DNA from: JBBIJO01 sp037445895
GTDB taxonomy: Bacteria > Bacteroidota > Ignavibacteria > Kapaibacteriales > UBA2268
Direction: 5' to 3'
DNA: 64,000 bases
Assembly (NCBI GenBank): GCA_037445895.1
Contig: JBBIJO010000001.1
Location: 220,202 to 284,201, forward strand
This document shows, in pieces, positions 34,779 through 43,644 of this stretch (position 1 is its first letter; each line of letters opens with the position of its first letter). Both the position numbers and the translations under genes were made by a program. Below the pieces are notes generated by a model. That model was not told where the DNA came from, made no database searches, and saw nothing but the letters and a program-made list of their open reading frames with translations.

Positions 34779-35967
34779 TTTCTTTGCCTTTGTAGTTCTA
34801 ATAAGCTGCGGGGGGGAAAAAAACAATAAACCATACAATATGTATGGCAACAGCCAAAGAACAAATTCTTACGAAAAACTTGGAACTTTTTGGAGTGGAC
34901 TTGCCTACGTCGAAAGGCTGAGCATTAAGGATACAACAGGTTTTGCAGTGGCTCCACTTGCTCTTTCCGAAAACAAGTTGGTTGCAGCAACGAACTCCGG
35001 CTCGATTGCATTTTTCGAACATACTAATTTACTTTGGGAAGCAAAGCTCGACGATTCCGAATTTGTTCTTTCTAACCTTGTTGCCGATTCAAAAGAAAAT
35101 ATCTATTTTTTGTCGAATCAACACAAATTGCATTCATATTCAGCTACTGGGAAAAAGAATTGGACAATTATAATTACCACTACCTCGTCGATTTTTTCGA
35201 ATTTGCTTATTACCAACGATGCCATCTATTTTTCTAGCGAAGACAAAAAACTTTTTAAAGTCGCTCTTTCTGGAAAAATAGAATGGACGTTGGAATTACC
35301 ACTTCAAACTACACCCACATTTGCAGAATCCGAAGGGAACCTAATTATTAACATTACCCACAACGACCCTTATTCTTCGGATTCAGTAATTTGTATTGCA
35401 AAAACAGGAAAAATTCGCTGGGCTCGGGGACTTGAGCAAACAAGACTCATCAAATCTCCTGTGATTTCCAATGGGAAAATTTATGTTATCGGTTATAATT
35501 TAACAGAACGAACTAACAACGGAATAATAGTTTGTTTCGATACTTTAGGCAACACAATTTGGAGCAAAAACTTACCCATCATCCCAAGATTCGTTTCTAT
35601 ATCGCAAACAGACGAGATTTTTCTAATTCTATATAACCTTGGGATTGGAGAAACACTTTCCGCAATCTACAAACTCAACAACAAAGGTGAAATCGTTGCC
35701 CGCCAATTCGTCAGCGCTATTTTTTACTCGCCTATTATAATAAGCGAAAGAAAAATCGCTCTTTTAGGATACACAAAAGATATTCCTTCGATATTGTTCT
35801 TCGACAAAGAGTTGAATTTGATAAAAACAATAGATTTAAGCAAAACTCCGCCGCTGATTGTTCAACCAGCAGTCTTAACAGATTGCACCATAATATTTGC
35901 AACGTTTTCTCGCCCAATGGTTGTGCGGATTGACGAGAATCCGATAATTAAACTATTGCCTTGGTAG
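34753..35967 (+). CDS. PQQ-type beta-propeller lipoprotein
   Basis: 404 residues from GTG 34753. The signal IISFFAFVVLISCGG has lipobox LISC. Repeated blades such as WEAKLDDSEFVLSNLVA, KKNWTIIITTTSSIFSN, IEWTLELPLQTTPTFAE and GKIRWARGL show the PQQ/BamB-like propeller pattern. BamB itself assembles outer-membrane proteins, but similarity is only at fold level here. It is coupled by a 26-bp overlap to the upstream T9SS cargo, so the two may work together at the envelope. Confidence 0.75.
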   Translation: MKKYFYIISFFAFVVLISCGGEKNNKPYNMYGNSQRTNSYEKLGTFWSGLAYVERLSIKDTTGFAVAPLALSENKLVAATNSGSIAFFEHTNLLWEAKLDDSEFVLSNLVADSKENIYFLSNQHKLHSYSATGKKNWTIIITTTSSIFSNLLITNDAIYFSSEDKKLFKVALSGKIEWTLELPLQTTPTFAESEGNLIINITHNDPYSSDSVICIAKTGKIRWARGLEQTRLIKSPVISNGKIYVIGYNLTERTNNGIIVCFDTLGNTIWSKNLPIIPRFVSISQTDEIFLILYNLGIGETLSAIYKLNNKGEIVARQFVSAIFYSPIIISERKIALLGYTKDIPSILFFDKELNLIKTIDLSKTPPLIVQPAVLTDCTIIFATFSRPMVVRIDENPIIKLLPW

Positions 35968-36309
35968 ATACTCTATTTTTCAGATACCACTATTTTGACC
36001 TTTACAGAACAAAACCCCAGGTGCTTCTCTATTGCATCTTTGAGATGCGATACAGAGGTAATGCTTGCTATGGCTATGCCGAACTATCGGGAGACGATTT
36101 TGTGATAACACTAGACCATTAATAGTAGCAGCAACACAGGAACCTACTCGTTCAAAAGGCAAGTAATTGAGCGCAATAAGCAATAATTAGAAAAACACAA
36201 ACTCTGTCCATTCAAACAATTAGAGTATTAATATTCATCATAAAGATTTCCGTATCTATATATATTCCATATATTTATAAAAAACAGAATAAGCAAAAAC
36301 GACAATATC
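35968..36309. other. 342-bp intergenic stretch with a strong hairpin, no confident gene
   Basis: The gap separates two genes that converge on it. A stem-loop lies at 36022-36060: arms CTTCTCTATTGCATC (36024-36038) and GATGCGATACAGAGG (36044-36058) around a five-base loop, with one mismatch and two wobbles, extendable by two pairs. Local GC is visibly higher than in other gaps. Two frames are open across it: a 67-codon minus frame (35980-36183) and a plus frame ending 36122. Neither resembles a family or has a ribosome site. From about 36184 to 36309 it is AT-rich and featureless. Confidence 0.5.
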
Positions 36310-39300
36310 TTATTTAATTACCTTAAATTCGAAAGTCTGGACGATTGTAGGGCTACGGAAAACAAGCAAATAGTTCCCGCTCGAAAGTTTAGCAGTCGAA
36401 TATGTAATACTTCGGTTATCGAATTTCTCGACCTCTTCGGAAAAGATTTTATCGACTATTATTCCCATTACATTGTATATCTCAATTTCTGTTTTCCCCT
36501 TCTCTATTAAACCAAAACGAATGTTAACAATATTTTGAGCAGGATTTGGAACTAATTGCGTAATTCCCTCTACTTGTCTGCTTGAATTTACAAGACGAGC
36601 ACCTCCTTCTTGGCATATCCCAAGAATTTTAAAAATTCCCGGAACCTTTTCCATTTCGTAATCGACCTTTTTTCCTGTAGAATCGAACAACTCAAAATCA
36701 ACAAATTCTACGGCTGTTTGTTCAACAGTGCCCAAACCAGCAATAATAGGGATTTTGGCAATTTCTAAATTTGTCCCAATCACATTACTAACATCCACAT
36801 ACGTTGAATCGTTTTGAATTCTGTACCCATTTTCATCTGACAATGGGCCAATAACTGTGCCTTGGAAACGAATGATTGCTCTGAATCTACTCGCGATTTT
36901 TGTAAGACTGCCTTCTTTCACATTCCCTAAAATTACTCGAATAACTCGTTTTTCTCCTGGATATGCAGAGTCATTAGGAATATAAACAATTCCCCCAATT
37001 CCCTCTCCATAGAGTTGTATCACTGCCGGACTACTCGGACCTTCAAACTTAAAACCAACACTGCCAGTAGTTCTTCCGGCATAAAAAGGTTTAAACCTTA
37101 TTGTTAATTTTCTTTCCTCTTGTGGTTGTAAAGTGAAGCTACCTCCCCCACTAACTATTTCGAATTGTTTACTATCGGGACCTAATTGTTCAACACTGGT
37201 AATTGTAACTGCACTAAGCGAAATATTCTTCAAAAGAGCTGTGTCTGCGATTACTCTATCGTTGCCAATTTCGACTTTGCCAAAATATAAAATTCCCGTA
37301 GAAAGAGATAACGAAGGAAACACACCTTCTCCAACGATTTGTGTTCTTATAGTATCTTTCCAAAAACGGATTACAATGGTCGAAGTATGAGAACCAATTC
37401 TGTTAGGAATAAACCGAAACTCTACATCTTTCGACTGGCTACCCTCGATTTTAAAAGGCGGAATTCCAGAAACCAATTGAAAGCTTTCGGAGTCTCCTCC
37501 CTCGAAAAAGATAGTATCGATTTTTACCCCAGTTTTGGTCAAATTTATTATAAATTCAGTAAAAACAGAATCTTTGGAAGAGCCAACCACACACTGACCC
37601 ATATCAATTTTTCTTATAGAAATAGAAGGAACAACGATAGAAAAAGTGCTATCGGAAATATCTTCTTGTAAAATCTTTACCGAATCGATTACCCAAACTC
37701 TCCCTGTATTATCGGCACTACCAGTTGCAACACGTGTTCCTTCGGGATTCCACACAACTTGTGAAACGTAATTATGATGCCCCGCAAGAATAAAAAGCAA
37801 CTTACCATCGATAGCATTCCAGACGCGAGCTGTTTTGTCCCAACTTGCAGTAGCAAGACGATAGCCACTTGGATCCCAATCGACGTAATTTACCCAATCG
37901 GTATGTCCTTTTAAGATTTGTAAAATTTTTCCAGTTGAAGATTCCCAAATTATTGAGGTCCCATCGCCACTTGCCGATGCAATTCTACCTCCATCAGGGC
38001 TCCAAGCTATATGAGAAACTGGTCCAGTATGACCTTGAAGTGTAACTAATGAATTCCCACTTGCGACATCCCAAATAGTAATCACCTCATCATATCCAGC
38101 GGTAGCGAGCTTTGTCCCGTCTGGACTCCAAGCAACATAACTTATCCATTGGGTATGTCCAATAAGTGTTTTTAATATACTTTTGGAGTTAAAATCTATA
38201 ATATATGCTTTCCCAGAGTAGTCCCCTGTTGCAAGCATATTCCCCCCAGGATTCCATACAACATTAGAAAGAACATTGGGAAAACTCATCTTGAACACAG
38301 AATCACCAGATAATACATCCCAAACAAAAAGATTACCATCGGCACCAATTGTTGCCAAATAAGTTCCATCGGAATTCCAACTTGTAAACAAGACTTCACC
38401 AGTATGTCCGTCTAATGTGTGTATTAAACTGCCGGTCTTAGAATCCCAAATTTTAGCTGAATAATCAAGACTTCCTGATGCAATCCAAAGTCCATTGGGA
38501 CTCCAGCTAATATGTTCTACAGCTTCCTTATGCCCTATCAACGACTTTTTGAACACACCATCTTTGGAATTCCACAATTTTATTTTACTATCTCCCCCAG
38601 CAGTTGCAATCATACTGCCATCTGGGCTCCAAGCTATCCACCGAACCCAACCATTATGACCGCCGTAAAAATAAACCAGAGAATCATTTTGCCAATCCCA
38701 AACAATTGCAGATTTATCGGCACTTGCAGTTGCAAGGAAACCCCCGTTAGGACTCCAAGCCAAATGTGAAACTTTTTTGCTATGTCCTTGCAACAGATGC
38801 CTCATTTCACCGGTCATTCCATCCCATACAATAACTTTCATATCACTACTTCCAGTTGCAATTGTCTTACCATAGGCATTCCAACTTGCATAATTAACCG
38901 CGTCGGTATGTCCTATTAACGGTTCGGCAATCGAACCATTTTCCCAAACTATTGCAGTTCCATCAACCCCAGAACTAACTAAACTTGTTCCATCGGAACT
39001 CCAATCAATATTTTGTATTGTTCCCTTATGCCCACGATATACAAAAACCTTTTCACCCGTTGCAACATCCCAAACCACTATCGTGCTATCCTGACCTGCG
39101 GTAGCAAGCAAAGAACCATCCGGGCTCCAATCCAAATCGGTAAGTGCGTCATTGTGTCCAAATAATACTTGGATTTTCTCCCCCGTTTCTGGATTCCAAA
39201 CAATAGCAGAATGGTCTTTACTTGCTGTTGCAACCATTAAGCCATCGGGACTCCATTTTGCGCTTACAAGACTATCGAGATGACCTGTTAAAGTTTGCAA

Positions 39301-41151
39301 CATTTGACCAGTTTCAGCATCCCAAATAATTGCCGATTTATCATCGCTAGAAGTAAGAATTTTACTACCATTGGAATTAAAATAAGCCGTCCGAACCGCT
39401 CCACTATGACCGAGTAATATAAAAAGCAATGTCCCAGTTGTTGCATCCCATATTCCGGCAGTTCCGTCGATACAAGCAGTTACAACTCTGCGACTGTCTG
39501 GGTTCCAATTGACCTGTAAAATAGATGAAAACCAACTAAGATAGGCAATTTGTTCTCCGGTTTCGGCACTCCAAATAACTGAAAGGCTATCCATACCCGC
39601 AGTTGCAACCATTCGTCCGTCTGGACTCCAGCTGACCCAATTAACTTCGTCGGTATGACCTCCTAGCGAAAACTGCATCATACCAGGTTTTTTACTTCCT
39701 TTTATTTCCTCGATTTGACGCACTCGCACACGACAGTCATTGCTCGGAGGTGGAGGAAGATTACGCCAATCATACTTTAATCCAGAAATACGGTTTGCAA
39801 CATTGACCCAACTCGTCCCTCCATCGTAGCTATAATCAATAATACAAGTATCTACCGGCGAGACACCTCCCCAAGTTATTATTGTATCTGAGTTTAAAAG
39901 AAAAGTTTCACCTCCATTGGGATGTATAACTTTTAATGTAGGATTTGCACTCCTTCGGCCAGGAAATCCAGCATACACAAACAAATAACCAAAGCACTTG
40001 TCATTTTCAAAATCAATTCTTGCAAACCTATATACACTATCCTTTGGCTGATATGTAACTTTAAGGTTAATACTTTGCCCATCCTTTAAGAAAAATGCCG
40101 ATGGCTCAACTGTAATACCCGGTAAAGATGTGTTTGTCTTTGAAATATTAAAATCACTGTTTAATGCCTTGACTTTTACTTGCTGCTCAGCGATTGAATC
40201 TGGGGGAATATTTTTGAAACTCAAATAGGTTGGCTCGATTTCCAGTTGAATAACAGCATTTGTTGGAGGGAAATATTCAGCTTTAGCTATTAATCCAAAT
40301 TGCAATGATTTTAGTTCCACATTGATATTTTCAACTGAACATACTTTTTCGCTTTGCCATTCAATAATGCAAGGCTCAATTTCTTCCGCAATTAACAAAA
40401 TTTGTTTATAAACATTAGATACTTGCTCCTGAGTAGATACATTCTCGAACCACATTCCTCCTGTCCCCGAAGAAATATCTTTTAAGGATTGTGGAGCTTT
40501 CATACCGACAACAATAGTATATATTGAACAATTCTGCTTATTTGCCATATCGATAATTTCATTAACTTGTGGCTCTTTGTTTGGAAGTCCATCGGTTAAG
40601 AAGATAATTATTTTTTTATTTTTTCCCGTTTGGGAAATCCGAAGGCTTCCGCCGGGAGGTTTCAGCAATCCATAGTCATAGTCGGTTCCGCCATTGGGAA
40701 CCAAAGAAAGAATTGCATCGGTAAGTTTCTGTTTATCCGTTGTAAAATCCTGGTTTATAAAGTTTTCTGAACTGAAACTAGTTACAGCACATTCACTCTG
40801 CCCCAAAGGCAAAAGATTCACAAAGGTAAGAGCAGCCTGTTGTGCAATCCCAATTTTATTGTTATGTTCCATAGAACTCGAAATATCAATCGTTAAAACA
40901 ACAGAAAGTGGTACCGGAGCTTTCGGCGACGGACAGGAAACAAGTAGAATTTGTCTTGGAATTCCATTTTCTTTTAACTCGAAGTCGGAACGTGAAAAAT
41001 TTGTTACAATCCTCCCAGAATCATCCAATATATGAAATTTTCCGTCTATCGTTGGAAAGTTGGTTTTGCTTAAATCAAATAAAATTAAACTATACGGGAA
41101 TAGTGTAGTTGGAATTAAAGCAAGAAAAACAAGTAAGATAATTTTTCTCAT
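36310..41151 (-). CDS. Giant T9SS cargo: vWA domain, 16 WD40 repeats, two ASPM/Hydin-like domains, sorting domain
   Basis: 1613 residues from ATG 41151, with a signal peptide (IILLVFLALIPTTLF). A vWA domain at about 80-255 has a complete MIDAS: DISSS (about 89-93), Thr in GGTDYDYG, Asp in FLTDGLPN. An ASPM/Hydin-like beta region and a linker follow. From about 498 to 1155 there are 16 WD40 repeats of about 41 residues of the type GHTDAVNYASWN, ending IVW, enough for two 7- or 8-bladed propellers. Two choice-of-anchor-D/ASPM-like domains follow (about 1160-1400), then a T9SS type A domain ending in LSSGNYLLVFRSPT. Predicted to be a surface adhesin or scaffold. A TAAATTTG box on the minus strand (41181-41174) could be its promoter. 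Confidence 0.9.
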   Translation of the reverse strand: MRKIILLVFLALIPTTLFPYSLILFDLSKTNFPTIDGKFHILDDSGRIVTNFSRSDFELKENGIPRQILLVSCPSPKAPVPLSVVLTIDISSSMEHNNKIGIAQQAALTFVNLLPLGQSECAVTSFSSENFINQDFTTDKQKLTDAILSLVPNGGTDYDYGLLKPPGGSLRISQTGKNKKIIIFLTDGLPNKEPQVNEIIDMANKQNCSIYTIVVGMKAPQSLKDISSGTGGMWFENVSTQEQVSNVYKQILLIAEEIEPCIIEWQSEKVCSVENINVELKSLQFGLIAKAEYFPPTNAVIQLEIEPTYLSFKNIPPDSIAEQQVKVKALNSDFNISKTNTSLPGITVEPSAFFLKDGQSINLKVTYQPKDSVYRFARIDFENDKCFGYLFVYAGFPGRRSANPTLKVIHPNGGETFLLNSDTIITWGGVSPVDTCIIDYSYDGGTSWVNVANRISGLKYDWRNLPPPPSNDCRVRVRQIEEIKGSKKPGMMQFSLGGHTDEVNWVSWSPDGRMVATAGMDSLSVIWSAETGEQIAYLSWFSSILQVNWNPDSRRVVTACIDGTAGIWDATTGTLLFILLGHSGAVRTAYFNSNGSKILTSSDDKSAIIWDAETGQMLQTLTGHLDSLVSAKWSPDGLMVATASKDHSAIVWNPETGEKIQVLFGHNDALTDLDWSPDGSLLATAGQDSTIVVWDVATGEKVFVYRGHKGTIQNIDWSSDGTSLVSSGVDGTAIVWENGSIAEPLIGHTDAVNYASWNAYGKTIATGSSDMKVIVWDGMTGEMRHLLQGHSKKVSHLAWSPNGGFLATASADKSAIVWDWQNDSLVYFYGGHNGWVRWIAWSPDGSMIATAGGDSKIKLWNSKDGVFKKSLIGHKEAVEHISWSPNGLWIASGSLDYSAKIWDSKTGSLIHTLDGHTGEVLFTSWNSDGTYLATIGADGNLFVWDVLSGDSVFKMSFPNVLSNVVWNPGGNMLATGDYSGKAYIIDFNSKSILKTLIGHTQWISYVAWSPDGTKLATAGYDEVITIWDVASGNSLVTLQGHTGPVSHIAWSPDGGRIASASGDGTSIIWESSTGKILQILKGHTDWVNYVDWDPSGYRLATASWDKTARVWNAIDGKLLFILAGHHNYVSQVVWNPEGTRVATGSADNTGRVWVIDSVKILQEDISDSTFSIVVPSISIRKIDMGQCVVGSSKDSVFTEFIINLTKTGVKIDTIFFEGGDSESFQLVSGIPPFKIEGSQSKDVEFRFIPNRIGSHTSTIVIRFWKDTIRTQIVGEGVFPSLSLSTGILYFGKVEIGNDRVIADTALLKNISLSAVTITSVEQLGPDSKQFEIVSGGGSFTLQPQEERKLTIRFKPFYAGRTTGSVGFKFEGPSSPAVIQLYGEGIGGIVYIPNDSAYPGEKRVIRVILGNVKEGSLTKIASRFRAIIRFQGTVIGPLSDENGYRIQNDSTYVDVSNVIGTNLEIAKIPIIAGLGTVEQTAVEFVDFELFDSTGKKVDYEMEKVPGIFKILGICQEGGARLVNSSRQVEGITQLVPNPAQNIVNIRFGLIEKGKTEIEIYNVMGIIVDKIFSEEVEKFDNRSITYSTAKLSSGNYLLVFRSPTIVQTFEFKVIK
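37690..39660 (-). repeat. DNA encoding 16 tandem WD40 repeats
   Basis: A repeat period of roughly 123 bp is visible within the giant gene. The most constant codons encode GH at each repeat start, SWSPDG in the middle and W at the end. Repeats 2 and 12 have lost the GH dipeptide, and repeat 12 also lacks the final Trp. The copies are diverged at DNA level, so recombination between them has not been recent. Confidence 0.9.
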
Positions 41152-41196
41152 ATACAATATCTTCTATGTTCAACAAATTTACGAATAAAATTATAC

Positions 41197-43392
41197 TTAT
41201 TTATCCCCTTTTACCGGAGTTTTAACCTTCACAATTATTGTCCTACAATAAAACCTTCCTTCGGGCAAGTCATTATTGAAAAGCAATTTTGATTCACCAA
41301 ATCCAATAGTTTTAGAATCGAAACGCTTCAAAACATTCTTTGTTGCAATAGCTCTACGTTCGGACAAAAGTCGGTTATACTCGGCATCGCCAATTCTATC
41401 GGTAAATCCTTCAATTTCTATCTGTGATTCAGGTTTAAGACGACTTTTAATGAAGTCAATAATCCTCAAATGATTATCTTCGATTGTCGCTTTGTCGAAG
41501 TCAAAAAGGATTAAACCAAATTGCTCAAGTTCGAAATCACCAATTAATTCGGCTCGTTTCTTTTCAACAGTAATTACTTTCAATGGCTTTGTCTTGCCAA
41601 AAAGGGTAACTTGATTCCCATCGAGCCCTAAAATTTCTACTTTAAAATTTATAGGAATGGCATGCTTGGGGATTCTTTCCTGAGTTTGATTAATATCCCA
41701 AAAAATAGAATTTGGAAAATCAGACTCGTATTCTTTTTCAATTAACGTATCGGCTCCGGTTTGCGATGCAACCAAAGTAATTTTTTTTACCCCACTTTCG
41801 GAAGTCCAATTAAGTCTAAACTTCAACTGTTCGGGTGAAACCTTGTTTTCTACTCTTCGAACAAAAACAGGCTCGAGAATCTCGTAGGTATCGGAATAAA
41901 TCTCGACTCGCTGATTTTCCTCCATCTTTGCGGGTTCATCTATTGGAGTCGATGGTTTCGAAGGTAAATTATTCACTTCAATCTTAATTCGCGTGGAGTC
42001 AATATTCCAGTTAGTAACCAAGTAATTTCTAATACTTTCAGCACGCTTTCTCGAAAGAACCAAGTTGCCCTTTTCGACACCAGTATTTGAATTACAGCCA
42101 ACTAACCTAATAGTAGCGTCTTTGTAGGTCATCAGCCTCTTGGCAACAATGTTCAAAAGATTATAGTAAATTTCGATAGTCGAGTCATAAAACAAATTGT
42201 CGATTGTGAACTGTTTGGTTTGTTCAGAGGAAAGTAGCTTATATCGGCCAGGAATTTCGCTTGAATTTTCATCAAAAAATACATAATTCAATAATGGGTC
42301 GAGTCGATTAAACACAAATTCTTCGACCAAAATTTCCGGGTCGGTAATTTCGGCACCCAAACTATCTATGCCAACAAGGGATAATGTCCCTGTTAACAAA
42401 GGTGCTTTTTTAATAAACATTGTATCGGTTCTTCGATAAGACTCGACTTCTAAAATTTCTGTATTATTTTCGAGCGTTTGAGTAAACAGATTTTCGGTTC
42501 CTAACTTAAAGATAGTATCAAATGGAATGTCTTTAACAAATATTTTTAAAGTATCTACCCTATACTCTTTACGGAATAACTTTGTGGGTTGCGGTTTTGG
42601 TATTGGCTGATATTTGATGCTTAACCCAGCAAACAGCGATTTTATTTTCCACGATGATTCCAGAACTAATTCATTTAAACCATAGGAGAAGCCAATTTTA
42701 GGAACCAGACGATATGTCGAGTGTTTGTTTAAAGGCAATTCATAATATATTGTTGCAGCTATTGACTGATGGAAGCTCGTCGCCTCGGGTATTTTCCCGA
42801 AAAATTGATTTCGTATTCTACTGCGAGTATCATTCCCATTCGAATCGAGGAATGTTCCAATACCCTTTGGTTTAACTATTTTTTCGGCTTGTTCAAACCA
42901 GGTCGTAAGAGAATATCCAAATTCGAAATTAATGCTCAAATACAAATCAAACACAGGATTGAACGAAATATATGGCTTTACCCCCACATCAGTAAATTTT
43001 GACTTTATTTGGTGCTCGAATTCCCCTTCGAGCGGTTTACCTTGGTAAATTAACGCAGTAGGCTCAATTTTGCTTAGATTACCGCCGAAATTTCGATAGA
43101 AAAAGTAGGTTCCAATCGATAATCGAGGCAAAAAACTATATTCACCTAAAACACCTATAGAAAAGCCATTGCCATTACCTTCCTCAAAACGTGGGCAACA
43201 ATTTGGAATCCCGGGAAGTTTCTTGAAATTTGCTGTGTGAAAAAGTAACTCATAATCAAAGAAGGTTCCAAATTTAAATGGAAATACACGAAGTGTATCC
43301 GCAGTGCTTTGGGAAAGTAAGGAGAAGGTCCCTAACAACATAAACAACAAAAATCCACTCGTAATAAACAATCTAAGAGAAAACTTTTTCAT
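41197..43392 (-). CDS. OmpA-family outer-membrane protein with N-terminal barrel and two OmpA-like domains
   Basis: 731 residues. ATG 43392 (MKKFSLRLFITSG) puts the signal peptide at the terminus; ATG 43428 would add 12 residues. The signal ends SLLS before Gln. Residues about 30-270 are barrel-like strands. About 390-520 hold a first OmpA-like region (LVGCNSNTGVEKGNLVLSRKRAESI). The C-terminus has a full OmpA domain: FDFDKATIEDNHLRII, EIEGFTDRIGDAEYNRLLSERRA. OmpA domains bind peptidoglycan, so the protein should tether outer membrane to wall. It is 45 bp upstream of the giant vWA/WD40 gene on the same strand and may be co-transcribed. Confidence 0.85.
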   Translation of the reverse strand: MKKFSLRLFITSGFLLFMLLGTFSLLSQSTADTLRVFPFKFGTFFDYELLFHTANFKKLPGIPNCCPRFEEGNGNGFSIGVLGEYSFLPRLSIGTYFFYRNFGGNLSKIEPTALIYQGKPLEGEFEHQIKSKFTDVGVKPYISFNPVFDLYLSINFEFGYSLTTWFEQAEKIVKPKGIGTFLDSNGNDTRSRIRNQFFGKIPEATSFHQSIAATIYYELPLNKHSTYRLVPKIGFSYGLNELVLESSWKIKSLFAGLSIKYQPIPKPQPTKLFRKEYRVDTLKIFVKDIPFDTIFKLGTENLFTQTLENNTEILEVESYRRTDTMFIKKAPLLTGTLSLVGIDSLGAEITDPEILVEEFVFNRLDPLLNYVFFDENSSEIPGRYKLLSSEQTKQFTIDNLFYDSTIEIYYNLLNIVAKRLMTYKDATIRLVGCNSNTGVEKGNLVLSRKRAESIRNYLVTNWNIDSTRIKIEVNNLPSKPSTPIDEPAKMEENQRVEIYSDTYEILEPVFVRRVENKVSPEQLKFRLNWTSESGVKKITLVASQTGADTLIEKEYESDFPNSIFWDINQTQERIPKHAIPINFKVEILGLDGNQVTLFGKTKPLKVITVEKKRAELIGDFELEQFGLILFDFDKATIEDNHLRIIDFIKSRLKPESQIEIEGFTDRIGDAEYNRLLSERRAIATKNVLKRFDSKTIGFGESKLLFNNDLPEGRFYCRTIIVKVKTPVKGDK

Positions 43393-43644
43393 ATTAATTT
43401 TTTGGATTTTGTCGGAAACAATTATCATAAATTAAAAATTACTATCGCACAATTCATAAACTAAAATAACACCGAACTTCAAAAAAAGTATCAGAATAAA
43501 GAAAAAAATTTCATTATTTTTTTAAAAAAAGTAAAGAATAGGCATCGAAAAATGTTGAATTTTTAGAACAGAAACATCTTGCGTCAAAAATACCTCACAC
43601 ATTTTTCATAATTTTGTTGTTTGTTGAACTATTTTTGAACAATA

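Noticed and set aside
35980..36183. 67-codon minus-strand frame in the largest gap
   Set aside because: No ribosome site, no hydrophobic or domain pattern, and it overlaps a hairpin; treated as non-coding.
37690..39660. Regular roughly 123-bp periodicity that could suggest a CRISPR or satellite array
   Set aside because: It is in-frame WD40 coding repeats, diverged at DNA level, with no constant repeat-spacer pattern.
43609..43616. TAATTTTG box upstream of the M2 peptidase as a Bacteroidota promoter
   Set aside because: It matches TAnnTTTG but has no TTG element at proper spacing; such boxes are expected by chance in this composition.
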